Assembly: GCF_031844705.1 (NCBI RefSeq)
Contig: NZ_CP134609.1
Location: 7,812,001-7,876,000 of the forward strand
Direction of reading: 5' to 3'
DNA from: Streptomyces sp. ITFR-16
Lineage (GTDB): Bacteria; Actinomycetota; Actinomycetes; Streptomycetales; Streptomycetaceae
DNA length: 64,000 bases
The notes under the pieces were generated by a model. The model did not search any database. It was not told the DNA's origin and saw nothing but the letters and a program-made list of their open reading frames with translations. Positions within the stretch are counted from its first letter, which is position 1; each line of letters begins with the position of its first letter. Below, piece after piece: positions 8,978-17,738 of this stretch. The translations under genes were made by a program, and so were the position numbers.

Positions 8978-9946
8978 TCAGCCCGGCGAGCCCGCGCCCG
9001 CACCGACCCGCGTCGCGATGCGGCCAGGCTCCGGCCGGGACGGCTCCGTCCCCGACTGCGCGACCACGGTCGCGGCCACCTGCGAGGCGAAGGCCAGCAG
9101 GTCCGCGACCCGGCCGGGCGAGAGGCGCACGGCGCCGCCGTCGCGGAACGCTCCGGCCTCGCCGAGCCAGTGGATCACCGCCGCCATGAACGCGTCTCCC
9201 GCGCCGATGGTGTTGACCACCTCGACCCGGACGGCGGGCACGGACAGCGAGCCCCCGTCCCGGGTGAAGGCCGTGCTTCCGGCGGAACCCCGGGTCAGGA
9301 CCACCAGGCGGTCCTTGGAGGCCAGCCGGGCACAGGTCTCCTCGGGAGCCGTACCCGGCCAGAGCGCGGTCACGTCCTCGTCGCTGACCTTGAGGACCTG
9401 CGCCAGTTCGCACAGCTCCCGCAGCCGGCGCCCGGTGGCGCCGCCGAGCGTGCGGTCCTCGCGGACGTTGGGGTCGACGACCAGCACCGAGTGCCGCGCC
9501 CCGGCGCGGGCGGTCGCGGCCACCGCATCGGCCGCCGGCGGGACGACCGCGGCGAGCCCGCCCGCGTACACGGCCCCGAACCGGGCCGCATCGGCCGTAC
9601 GCTCCGGCATCCGGAAGGTCGCCGTGTCGTGCAGGTGGAAGTGGTAGCCGGTCCCGTCGGGGCCAGGGTCCGCCACCGCGAGTGCGGTGGGCAGCTCCGA
9701 GCGCCCGCACAGGTCCAGCCGCGTACCGGCGGCGACCAGCCGCTCCTCGATCAGACGGGCGAATCCGTCCCCGCCGAGTGCTCCCGCGAACCAGCTGGAC
9801 GTGCCCAGCCGGGCCAGACCGGCAGCGACATTGGCGGGCGCCCCGCCCGGCTGCGCCCGGTGCGTGCCCGCGTCGTCCGCGGACGGCACCAGGTCGATGA
9901 GTGCCTCACCCATCACCAGCACGGCATCGGCTGTGTCCGCCGTCAC
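8978..9946 (-). CDS. PfkB-family sugar kinase (fructokinase-like)
   Basis: ATP-dependent sugar kinase of the ribokinase/PfkB family (322 residues). The glycine-rich substrate motif 'GGAPANVAAG' lies near residue 34 and the PfkB signature 'NTIGAGDAF' near residue 250, its Asp being the catalytic base. GTG start overlaps the stop of the dehydrogenase gene (GTGA). As last gene of the transporter-dehydrogenase operon, it most simply phosphorylates the ketose (fructose or xylulose type) made by the dehydrogenase. Assignment to fructokinase rests on family resemblance and context. Confidence 0.88.
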   Translation of the reverse strand: MTADTADAVLVMGEALIDLVPSADDAGTHRAQPGGAPANVAAGLARLGTSSWFAGALGGDGFARLIEERLVAAGTRLDLCGRSELPTALAVADPGPDGTGYHFHLHDTATFRMPERTADAARFGAVYAGGLAAVVPPAADAVAATARAGARHSVLVVDPNVREDRTLGGATGRRLRELCELAQVLKVSDEDVTALWPGTAPEETCARLASKDRLVVLTRGSAGSTAFTRDGGSLSVPAVRVEVVNTIGAGDAFMAAVIHWLGEAGAFRDGGAVRLSPGRVADLLAFASQVAATVVAQSGTEPSRPEPGRIATRVGAGAGSPG

Positions 9947-10932
9947 GGCTCGACCACGATCTTGCGGCCCAGGCCCGCCTTGAACCGATCCAGGGCCTCG
10001 GGATACCGCTCAAGCGGCAGCCGGTCGCTGATGAAGACCGCGGGGTCGATGACCCCGGAGGCGAACAGCGCGGCGGCGCGCTCGTAGCTGTGCAGCACCG
10101 CCATCGAGCCGGTGATGGTGATCTCCTGGTTGTAGATCCGGTACGGCTCGATGACGGCGGTCGTCGCGTAGTCCGCGACCCCGAACTGGAGGAACGTGCC
10201 TCCCTTCGCGACCCGGCCGAGCCCGTCCTGGATGGCGCCCGCGTTGCCCGTGGCGTCGACGACGACGTCCCAGCCCCGAACCGTCTCCAACTCCTCGGCC
10301 GAGGCCGCCGAGCGCGAGACGCCGAGCTTGACCGCGGTGGTCAGCCGGTCGGGGTTGACGTCCAGCACGTCCACGGAGGCCGCGCCGGTGCGCTTGGCGA
10401 GCTCCAGCATCATCAGGCCCATGGTGCCGGAACCGTAGATGAGCACTTCGGCGCCCAGCGTGGACTTCAGCACGTCGTAGCCGCGCACCGCACAGGACAG
10501 CGGTTCGATCAGCGCCGCGCTGTTCACGTCGACGTGGTCGGGGAGCTTCACACAGTTCGCCACCGGTGCGACGGCGAACTCGGCGGCTCCGCCGGGCTTG
10601 CTGACCCCGATCGCGTTCCAGTTGTCGCACAGGTTGCCGCGACCGCTGCGGCAGTAGTGGCACTCGTGGCAGTGCAGCGACGGATCGACGGCGACCTTGT
10701 CGCCGACGGCCAGCTCGGTCACCTCGGAGCCGGTCTCCACGATCTCGCCCGCGAACTCATGACCGGGGATGATCGGCAGCGCGGGCGCGAACTCGCCCTG
10801 CAGGATGTGGAGATCGGTGCCGCACAGTCCGCAGGCCTTGACAGCGACGACCACGTCCCGGGGGCCCGGAGTGGGGTCGGGGACGGTCTCGACGGACACC
10901 TTGCCGATGGACTCGATGATCGCAGCCCTCAT
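9943..10932 (-). CDS. Zinc-dependent polyol (sorbitol-type) dehydrogenase
   Basis: Medium-chain dehydrogenase (329 residues), likely oxidising a sugar alcohol to a ketose with NAD+. Catalytic zinc ligands are visible as Cys in 'ACGLCGTDLH' and His-Glu in 'GHEFAGE'; a structural zinc lobe with four cysteines follows ('CHECHYCRSGRGNLC'). The nucleotide-binding region has the atypical 'GSGTMGLMML' turn and an acidic residue after the next strand ('VLDVNPDR'), which favours NAD. ATG at 10932 overlaps the permease stop (ATGA). Context with the sugar kinase and ABC importer supports sorbitol, mannitol, xylitol or a similar polyol. Confidence 0.88.
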   Translation of the reverse strand: MRAAIIESIGKVSVETVPDPTPGPRDVVVAVKACGLCGTDLHILQGEFAPALPIIPGHEFAGEIVETGSEVTELAVGDKVAVDPSLHCHECHYCRSGRGNLCDNWNAIGVSKPGGAAEFAVAPVANCVKLPDHVDVNSAALIEPLSCAVRGYDVLKSTLGAEVLIYGSGTMGLMMLELAKRTGAASVDVLDVNPDRLTTAVKLGVSRSAASAEELETVRGWDVVVDATGNAGAIQDGLGRVAKGGTFLQFGVADYATTAVIEPYRIYNQEITITGSMAVLHSYERAAALFASGVIDPAVFISDRLPLERYPEALDRFKAGLGRKIVVEP

Positions 10933-11819
10933 TTGACAGCTCCAAGAGAAAGGCCCTGGACGAGTTTGTCCTGAGCGGCGAAGCCGGCGGCGAGCACCGG
11001 CAGGGACACGACGACGGACGCGGCACACAGCTGGGCGAGGAAGAGCCCCTGGCTGGTGACGACGCTCGTCAGGAAGACCGGTGCGGTCTGGGCCGTCACC
11101 CCGGTCAGCACCCGGGCGAACAGCAGCTCGTTCCAGCTGAAGATGAAGCAGATCAGCGAGGTGGCCGCGATCCCGGGCGCGGCGACCGGGGCCACCACCC
11201 TGGCCAGCACGGTGGGCAGCCGGGCCCCGTCGACCTGGGCGGCCTCGATGATGGAGACCGGCACGTCCGCCAGGAACGACTGCATCATCCACACCGCGAT
11301 CGGCAGGTTCATCGAGGTGTAGAGGATGACGAGGAACCAGATGTTGTCGAGCATCCCGGTGTTCTTCGCGAACAGGTACACGGGCAGCAGCCCGGCCACC
11401 ACCGGCAGCATCTTCGTGGACAGGAAGAAGAACATCACGTCCGTCCACTTCTCCACGCGCCGGATGGAGAGCGCGTACGCGGCGGGGAGGGCCAGCACGA
11501 GCACGAAGAGCGTGGAGAACACCGACGCGGTCACGGAGTTGATCAGCGGAGGCCAGGGGCTCGCGCCTCCGCCGGCACCGAAGAACACCCGGTAGGCGTC
11601 GAGGGTGAGGGGCGCGCCGAGCGATGGCGGGTTGGTCGCCGCGTCGGCCTCCGAGTGGAAGGAGGTGAGCAGCATCCAGAGCGCGGGTGCGCAGAAGATG
11701 ACGGCGACGGCCCAGGCGAGCAGACCGAGAGCGGTGGAGCGTCGCCTGCCCCTTCTCGTCGCCCCGGCGTGGTGGCGACGGCCGGTCGCGGGGTTGCGCG
11801 GAGCGGTCAGGGTGGTCAT
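10929..11819 (-). CDS. Carbohydrate ABC transporter permease, MalG type
   Basis: Membrane subunit (296 residues) with a basic N-terminus and about six hydrophobic helices. The EAA loop appears as 'IEAAQVDGARLPTVLARVV' around residues 185-205. Its start overlaps the preceding permease stop and its stop overlaps the dehydrogenase start, so the operon is translated as a coupled unit. Confidence 0.9.
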   Translation of the reverse strand: MTTLTAPRNPATGRRHHAGATRRGRRRSTALGLLAWAVAVIFCAPALWMLLTSFHSEADAATNPPSLGAPLTLDAYRVFFGAGGGASPWPPLINSVTASVFSTLFVLVLALPAAYALSIRRVEKWTDVMFFFLSTKMLPVVAGLLPVYLFAKNTGMLDNIWFLVILYTSMNLPIAVWMMQSFLADVPVSIIEAAQVDGARLPTVLARVVAPVAAPGIAATSLICFIFSWNELLFARVLTGVTAQTAPVFLTSVVTSQGLFLAQLCAASVVVSLPVLAAGFAAQDKLVQGLSLGAVK

Positions 11820-12796
11820 GCGCGGCCCGCCTCCTCACGGAAGAGGGACGAGACCACGCGCAGGGCGAAGGTCGCGACGACGATGGTGCCGATCACCACG
11901 ACCACCCCTGCGGCGCTGGCCAGTCCGTATTCGTGAGCCTGGTAGAAGGTCTGATAGATCGTGTAGGGCAGGTTGGCCGTGCCGAGCCCGCCGGCGGTGA
12001 TGGTGAACACCGCGTCGAAGTTCTGCACGATGTAGATGGAGCCGAGCAGGACGCCGAGCTCCAGGTAGCGGCGCAGATGCGGAAGCGTGAGGTAGCAGAA
12101 CATCTGCCAGGCGTTCGCACCGTCCAGCCGGGCGGCCTCCATCTGCTCGGCGGACCGGCTCTGCAGCCCGGCGAGCAGGATGAGCATCATGAACGGGGTC
12201 CACTGCCAGACGAGAGCCGCCGCGACCGCGGTCAGCGGCATGTCGGAGATCCAGTCGGGCTGGGCGGCGCCGTCGACGCCGAACAGTCCGGTGAACCAGG
12301 CCCAGCCCCCGTTCAGCAGGCCGTACTCGGGGTTGTACAGCACGTGCTTCCACATCAGCGCCGCCGAGACGGGCACCAGCAGGAAGGGGGTGATCAGCAG
12401 CGTGCGGACGAACCCCCGGCCGAGGAACTTGCGGTCGAGGAGCAGGGCGAGAAGGAGCCCGAGCACGACACTCACGATCACGACACTCGCCGTGAGCAGG
12501 ACCGTGGTGAGCACCGAGTCCCGCAGGCTCGGATCGCTGAACACCTCACCGTAGTTGGAGAGCGCGCTGAAGCTCCGCTTGTCGGGTGCGAGCGAGTTCC
12601 AGTCGAAGAACGAGACCACGAGCGTCGCCACGAACGGAAGCTGGGTCACCGCGATCAGGAAGATCAGGGCGGGCAGCAACGGGGCACGGGTCGCCCAGAC
12701 ACGGGCCCGGCCGGGGACCTTGCGGGTCTTGCGGGGCACGGAGGGGCCGGTCGCGCCGGCCGGGATGAGCTCCGGGGTGGAGACCGATGCACTCAC
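11816..12796 (-). CDS. Sugar ABC transporter permease, MalF type
   Basis: Membrane subunit (326 residues) with six to seven predicted helices and an EAA loop 'MEAARLDGANAWQMFCYL' near residues 220-238. It overlaps the binding-protein gene stop by four bases and the next permease start by four bases. Forms the importer with its neighbours; no ATPase gene accompanies the operon. Confidence 0.9.
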   Translation of the reverse strand: MSASVSTPELIPAGATGPSVPRKTRKVPGRARVWATRAPLLPALIFLIAVTQLPFVATLVVSFFDWNSLAPDKRSFSALSNYGEVFSDPSLRDSVLTTVLLTASVVIVSVVLGLLLALLLDRKFLGRGFVRTLLITPFLLVPVSAALMWKHVLYNPEYGLLNGGWAWFTGLFGVDGAAQPDWISDMPLTAVAAALVWQWTPFMMLILLAGLQSRSAEQMEAARLDGANAWQMFCYLTLPHLRRYLELGVLLGSIYIVQNFDAVFTITAGGLGTANLPYTIYQTFYQAHEYGLASAAGVVVVIGTIVVATFALRVVSSLFREEAGRA

Positions 12797-14157
12797 TTCT
12801 GCTCCTTGCCGACCTTCTCGGCGAGCGCCTGCGAGGCCTTCAGCGCGTCGTCAACCGACTGGCGGCCGGCGATGGCGGAGCTGATCTCCTGCGAGACCTT
12901 GGTGCCCAGGTCGGTGAACTCCGGAATGTCGACGAACTGGATGCCGATGGTCGGCCGGGGCTGGGTGCCCGGGTCACGCGGGTTCGCACCGGCGATGGCC
13001 TGCTGGGTGACGCTCGCGAACGCGGAGGCGTCCTTCAGGTAGTCCTTGTTGGCGTACGTCGAGGCGCGCTTGCCCGCGGGCACGTTGGGCCAGCCGATCG
13101 TCTTGCCGACGAGGTTCTCGTACTCCTTGCCGGAGGCCCAGGAGATGAACTTCCAGGCGCTGTCGGTCTTCTTGGACGCCTTCTGCATGCCCCAGGCCCA
13201 GGTGTAGAGCCAGCCGGAGCTGTCGGTCTTCTCGACCGGCGCGGCGACGTACCCGACCTTGCCCTTGACCGGGGAGCCGGAGGCCTCCAGCGATCCGGCG
13301 CCCGCGGTGGCGTCGTACCACATGGCCGTCTTGCCCTGCGTCATGCTGTTCAGGCACTCGGCGTAGCCGGCCTGGGGCGCACCCGCCTCGCCGTGCTCGC
13401 GCACCAGGTCGACGTAGAACTGGACGGCCTTCTTGAACTCGGGGGAGTCCAGCTTCGCGTTCCAGTCCTTGTCGAACCAGGTGCCGCCCATCGTGTTGAC
13501 GACGGTGGTCAGCGGGGCGATGACCTCGCCCCAGCCGGGCAGCCCGCGCAGGCAGATGCCCTTCATCCCGCTCTTCGCACCGTCCGCCTTGGCCGCCAGG
13601 TCGGCGACCTGCTGCCAGGTGGGCTTCTCCGGCATCTTCAGCTTCTTCTCGGCGAAGACGTCCTTGCGGTACATCAGGAACGACGACTCGCCGTAGAACG
13701 GCTCGGCGTAGAGCTTGCCGTCCTCGGCGGTGAGGGATTCCTGGAGCGGCTTGAGGATGTCGCTCTGGTCGAAGGCCTTGTCCTTGGCCGTGTACTCGTC
13801 GAGCGGGTGGAGCCAGCCGTTCTTCGCGTAGAACGGGACCTCGAAGTTGCTGATGGTGGCGACGTCGTACTGCCCGGCCTGGTTGGAGAAGTCCTGGGTG
13901 ATCTTGTCCCGTACGTCGTTCTCCGGCAGGACCGTGAAGCGGACCTTGATCCCGGTCTCCTTCGTGAAGTTGGCCGCGGTGAGCTTCTGCAACTCGACCA
14001 TCTGCGGGTTGTTCACCATGAGCACGTTGATCGACTCGCTGTCCCCGGACGAACTGCCGCCGCCCGCGCCGCTGCACCCGGCGAGCAGGACGGTGACGGC
14101 GGCGCCCGCGCCCAGACGGACACTCAGCCTGCTTCGACGTTCCTGAAGGTGACGCAT
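12793..14157 (-). CDS. ABC transporter polyol/sugar-binding lipoprotein
   Basis: Extracellular solute-binding lipoprotein (454 residues). ATG at 14157 has an AGGAG ribosome site and gives a lipoprotein signal ('VTVLLAGCSG', Cys near residue 26) followed by a Gly/Ser linker. The body resembles family 1 sugar-binding proteins ('ITQDFSNQAGQYDVATISN', 'GMKGICLRG'). First gene of a five-gene operon with permeases, polyol dehydrogenase and kinase, which together describe uptake and entry of a sugar alcohol into central metabolism. An upstream in-frame extension has no signal logic and was rejected. Confidence 0.92.
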   Translation of the reverse strand: MRHLQERRSRLSVRLGAGAAVTVLLAGCSGAGGGSSSGDSESINVLMVNNPQMVELQKLTAANFTKETGIKVRFTVLPENDVRDKITQDFSNQAGQYDVATISNFEVPFYAKNGWLHPLDEYTAKDKAFDQSDILKPLQESLTAEDGKLYAEPFYGESSFLMYRKDVFAEKKLKMPEKPTWQQVADLAAKADGAKSGMKGICLRGLPGWGEVIAPLTTVVNTMGGTWFDKDWNAKLDSPEFKKAVQFYVDLVREHGEAGAPQAGYAECLNSMTQGKTAMWYDATAGAGSLEASGSPVKGKVGYVAAPVEKTDSSGWLYTWAWGMQKASKKTDSAWKFISWASGKEYENLVGKTIGWPNVPAGKRASTYANKDYLKDASAFASVTQQAIAGANPRDPGTQPRPTIGIQFVDIPEFTDLGTKVSQEISSAIAGRQSVDDALKASQALAEKVGKEQK

Positions 14158-14340
14158 GTGGTTCTCCTGATCACTCGTCATCGAGGGATGATTTGTAAGG
14201 TGCATGTCACGTGCCCGAGGTGGCCGGACGGGGTGACGGGGGACCGGGGGCCGGGGGACCGGGCACCCGGGCCGAAGACTGCGGGACGAAGACCGCGGCT
14301 GCTTCCCGCAGGGCACGCCGCGCGGGCGCGCCGGAGGCCT

Positions 14341-15102
14341 TCAGACGCGGATGACCTGCGGACCGAGGCGCGAGTAACGCTGAGCCTCGGCCGAGGGCAG
14401 GCCCGTGTCCGTGACGATGGACTCGAAGTCGCCGACCTCGGCGAAACGGGAGAAGCTCACGGCCCCGAACTTGGTGTGGATTCCCGCGAAGACCCGGCGG
14501 CGGGCACTGCGCATGGCCTGCGCCTTGACCTCGCTGACAGCCGGGTCGGGCGTGGTCAGACCGTATTCACGGGAGATCCCGTTCGCCCCCACATAGGCAA
14601 GGTCGATCACGAAGCCGGCGAGCATCCGCGTCGTCCAGTGATCGACGGTCGCCATCGTGGAACCCCGGAGCCTGCCCCCGAGCAGCAGCACGGTGATCTT
14701 CTCCGCGTCGGCGAGGGCCGTCGCCACGGCGAGCGACGCGGTGACCACCGTCAGGGGCCGGTCCCTGGGCAGCGCCTCCGCGACGAGCATCGGCGTATAC
14801 CCCTCGTCGACGAACACCGTCTCCGCATCGCCGAGAAGGTCGGCAGCGGCCGCCGCGATCCGGGACTTCTGCGGGACGAGCCGACTGGTACGCGCCGCGA
14901 GCGTCGTCTCGAACCCCGCACTCTCCACCGGATAGGCGCCGCCATGGGTACGGCGTACGAGACCGTGCTCCTCCAGGGTGTGCAGATCACGCCGGACGGT
15001 CTCCTTGGCCACCTGAAGCATCCCGGCCAGCGCGGTGACTTCCACCGACCCGTCGCGGCGGGCGATGTTCAGGATCTCTCGTCGGCGCTCATCGGTGTCC
15101 AC
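14341..15102 (-). CDS. DeoR/GlpR-family regulator of the polyol operon
   Basis: Transcription factor (253 residues, family-typical length). N-terminal DeoR helix-turn-helix: 'RRREILNIARRDGSVEVTALAGMLQVAKETVRRDLHTLEE' region (about 5-50), then the sugar-phosphate sensor domain with 'FVDEGYTP', 'VVTASLAVA', 'LLLGGRLRG' and 'YVGANGIS'. GTG at 15102 follows GGGAAG and fits the family N-terminus; upstream extension to 15228 is unlikely. It lies 183 bases before the binding-protein gene and points the same way, so it probably represses the operon until a phosphorylated sugar appears; this is inferred from family behaviour. Confidence 0.88.
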   Translation of the reverse strand: MDTDERRREILNIARRDGSVEVTALAGMLQVAKETVRRDLHTLEEHGLVRRTHGGAYPVESAGFETTLAARTSRLVPQKSRIAAAAADLLGDAETVFVDEGYTPMLVAEALPRDRPLTVVTASLAVATALADAEKITVLLLGGRLRGSTMATVDHWTTRMLAGFVIDLAYVGANGISREYGLTTPDPAVSEVKAQAMRSARRRVFAGIHTKFGAVSFSRFAEVGDFESIVTDTGLPSAEAQRYSRLGPQVIRV

Positions 15103-15156
15103 GGCACACTTCCCTGTGTTGCTGCGACTCGGGCCCCGTTCGGGCTCATGAGTCGT

Positions 15157-15164
15157 TTGTACAA
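15157..15164. promoter_or_regulatory. Candidate dyad upstream of the DeoR gene
   Basis: TTGTACAA is a perfect 8-bp palindrome in an AT-richer patch about 55 bases upstream of the DeoR-type start; a related 'cttgtac' occurs near 15262. It could be part of an autoregulatory site, but the signal is short. Confidence 0.25.
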
Positions 15165-15406
15165 GCAAGGCACCCATGGCGACCAGGCTCTTCACCAGCA
15201 CGCCTGTGCCCGATCGTGCCCGTTTCACGAAGGCCGAACGGGCTGGTCACGCCGCAGCAACCGCTTGTACCCGCGCGGACCGCCGCCCGATCCACGCGCT
15301 GACCCTGCCCGAACGGCGCCCGTACCGGTCGACCGTCTGCCGCCGGAGCCCGAGTTGCTGCCCGCTTTCCCCCGGCCCTCCCGACACACCACCCGCGCCC
15401 TGCCGC

Positions 15407-16252
15407 TCACCGCGGCCGCAGCGGTGCCACCTCCACAGAGAGGTCGTTGTCGAGGGTGTAGTACGGACGCACCGACACCTCACCCAGCGTGGCGACCGGA
15501 TAGACGAAGACCGTCTTGCGGTCCGCGATGTCGTCCAGCAGCCGGGCCACCCGGATCCGCGCCGCACCGGCGGCCGGGCGAACGAACACGTCCCAGACCA
15601 CCGGCCCCCCGCCGTCCACCAAGAGGTCCTTGTAGCCGACAGTGAACGAGAAGTCCTGGTCTCCCTCGGCCCGGACGTCGGCCTGCCGTACCGCCGCATC
15701 CCGCCCCCGCCGGCTCAGCGCCACCGCCGCGCCGTCCCCCAACCGGGCGCCGAACAGCCGCGCCGCCACGGTCATCGAGTCACCCGCGACGACGATGCGG
15801 CCGGCCTCCGCGTGGGTGGCGCGCCGCCAGGCCCGTACAGCGAGCCGGCCGTCCTTGGTGGCATACGGGACCCGGACCGTCACCGGCGCGGCCGACACGT
15901 CGCCCCCACCGGACACGAGCGTGCGCAGATCGCGCGGACCGGGCAGCAGCGGCGCGCGATCCGCCCCCGGCGCGCCCACGACGTAGGCATCCCAGCGGCC
16001 TTCCTCAAGAGCCGGGTCCGCCTCCAGCACGGCCCGCCACCAGCCCTGCTCCGCAGGCTCCAGATCGAGAGAGCGGCCGGTCACTTCCGGCTTCCCCTTC
16101 TTCGGCCGCAGCCGAAGCAGCAGCCGGGGACGTGCCGTGGCGGGCAGCGGCAGCCGGACGCGCACGAGCAGACGCCCTCCCTCCTGCACCGACACTTCCC
16201 CCAGGGGCTTCTCGGCCGGCCCGTTCATGCCCTCACCCTCACGGCCACTCAT
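15407..16252 (-). CDS. Conserved protein of unknown function, partner of the glycosyltransferase
   Basis: 281-residue soluble protein without signal or membrane segment, which I do not recognise as a named family. It is rich in short beta-strand-like stretches ('LLVRVRLPLP', 'PVTVRVPYATKDGRLAVRAW', 'VSVRPYYTLDNDLSVEVAPL'), suggesting two or three beta-sandwich repeats. ATG at 16252 overlaps the glycosyltransferase stop (ATGA), so the two are co-translated and probably work on the same cell-surface polymer. A role in wall glycopolymer synthesis or modification is only a guess from the pairing. Confidence 0.8.
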   Translation of the reverse strand: MSGREGEGMNGPAEKPLGEVSVQEGGRLLVRVRLPLPATARPRLLLRLRPKKGKPEVTGRSLDLEPAEQGWWRAVLEADPALEEGRWDAYVVGAPGADRAPLLPGPRDLRTLVSGGGDVSAAPVTVRVPYATKDGRLAVRAWRRATHAEAGRIVVAGDSMTVAARLFGARLGDGAAVALSRRGRDAAVRQADVRAEGDQDFSFTVGYKDLLVDGGGPVVWDVFVRPAAGAARIRVARLLDDIADRKTVFVYPVATLGEVSVRPYYTLDNDLSVEVAPLRPR

Positions 16253-17502
16253 CGTCGCGCCTTCCGTGCGGCCCTCACGACACTGCCGGCCGCGATGAGC
16301 ATGGTGTCCCTGGCCGCGTACCCGCTGCTCGTCAAGGAACGGTCCGACCCGCCCACCGCCCGCCCGTCGACCCGGGCCGCCACCAGTTCCTCGAACAGCC
16401 GCTCGGCCTGCGCCACGACGGGAGCGGGGCCGTAGCGCCGGGAGTTCTCCAGCGCGGTACGCCCCATGCGCCGGCGCCGCTCGTCGTTGCCCACGAGATC
16501 CAGCAGAGCGCCGGCCAGCGCGTCCCGGTCTCCGACGGGAACCAGCAGACCGTCCTCCCCGGGGGCGATGATCTCGCCGGGGCCGTACGCACAGTCCGTG
16601 CTCACGACAGGCAGCCCGCAGCGCATCGCCTCGACGATGGTCATGCCGAAGGGCTCGAAGTCGGACGTCACCGCCGCGACCGAACCCTTGACCCACTCGG
16701 CCTCCATCGGAGTCACCGCGCCCATCAGGAAGACGTTGTTGTACAGCCCGAGCCGGTCGATGAGCGCGCGCAGCCGCTCCTGCTCCTCGCCCCTGCCGTA
16801 AATGCGCAATGTCCAGTCCGGATACGCCGCGGCGACCGGGGCGAAGGCCTCGACCAGCAGATCGAACCGCTTCACGGGCGCCAGCCGCCCGGCGGCCACC
16901 ACGATGCGCCCGCAGCCGTCGGCCGGCGCGAGGGCCGGGGCCGGGACGCTGTTGGGCAGCGCCTGCACACGTACGCCCGGCAGCCGCATCTTGCGCCGGT
17001 AGACGGCGGTGTCGGCCTCCGTGACGGGGGTGATCGCGTCCAGACGGGGATAGGCCCGGCGCAGCGCGTTGCGCAGCCGCGGCGGGTGGTGGTCGAGCGT
17101 GAGGTGCTCCTGCCCGACCCGCACCGCCCGCGCGGGGGCCTGGAGAGCCAGGTGCACATTGAGGCCGGGCCGGGTGCCCACGACGACGTCGGTGTCGAGC
17201 GACGCCAGCGCCTCGCCGATGCGCTCATCGGTGAGCGCGCTGTACTCCCGGTAGCGGTACTCGGACGAGGGGAAGATCTTCGCCGGTGTCAGATGCCGTG
17301 GGTCGTCCTTCTCGTGCCGCAGATCCACCAGGGGCCGCAGCCGCACGCGCGGGTCGAGGGCGAAGCTCGGCCGTTCCCGGTTCCGGAGCGCGGAGATGAT
17401 CTCCACATCGTGCCGATCGGCCAGCGCTCGGGCCAAGTTGAACGTCGTAGTGATCGTCCCTCCGATCCCATATGCATTGTGTAAGAGAAACGAGATCTTC
17501 AT
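16249..17502 (-). CDS. Glycosyltransferase family 4 (GT-B fold), with TTA codon
   Basis: Glycosyltransferase of 417 residues. N-terminal acceptor domain starts 'MKISFLLHNAYGIGGTITTT', with the glycine-rich loop of GT4 enzymes; the C-terminal nucleotide-sugar domain has 'VAAGRLAPVKRFDLLVEAF' (about 215) and the donor-binding 'FEPFGMTIVEAMRCGLPVVSTD' E-x7-E segment (about 310). Codon 7 (17484-17482) is TTA, a bldA-dependent codon in Streptomyces, in a run of unusually AT-rich codons. No clear ribosome site precedes the ATG. Followed by a coupled gene of unknown function. Donor and acceptor are unknown. Confidence 0.88.
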   Translation of the reverse strand: MKISFLLHNAYGIGGTITTTFNLARALADRHDVEIISALRNRERPSFALDPRVRLRPLVDLRHEKDDPRHLTPAKIFPSSEYRYREYSALTDERIGEALASLDTDVVVGTRPGLNVHLALQAPARAVRVGQEHLTLDHHPPRLRNALRRAYPRLDAITPVTEADTAVYRRKMRLPGVRVQALPNSVPAPALAPADGCGRIVVAAGRLAPVKRFDLLVEAFAPVAAAYPDWTLRIYGRGEEQERLRALIDRLGLYNNVFLMGAVTPMEAEWVKGSVAAVTSDFEPFGMTIVEAMRCGLPVVSTDCAYGPGEIIAPGEDGLLVPVGDRDALAGALLDLVGNDERRRRMGRTALENSRRYGPAPVVAQAERLFEELVAARVDGRAVGGSDRSLTSSGYAARDTMLIAAGSVVRAARKARR

Positions 17503-17738
17503 GCCGTACAGGACGGTCGGCACCTGCGGAAGGTTGCCCGCGCGTGTCCACCGCATCAGTGCGGCCGGTACGGAGCACGTCACCACCGGCCTGCGGTCAC
17601 GGTGGACCGCGCGCAGCCAGGACTGCGAGGGGTCATGGCCGGCACATCCGTGATGCGCCGGCCCACCCCCACGCGGTCGCACGTGCGGACGCGGACGGCG
17701 CGGTGACGTGCTCCGACTGGCGGCGCCGGGTTCCGTGA

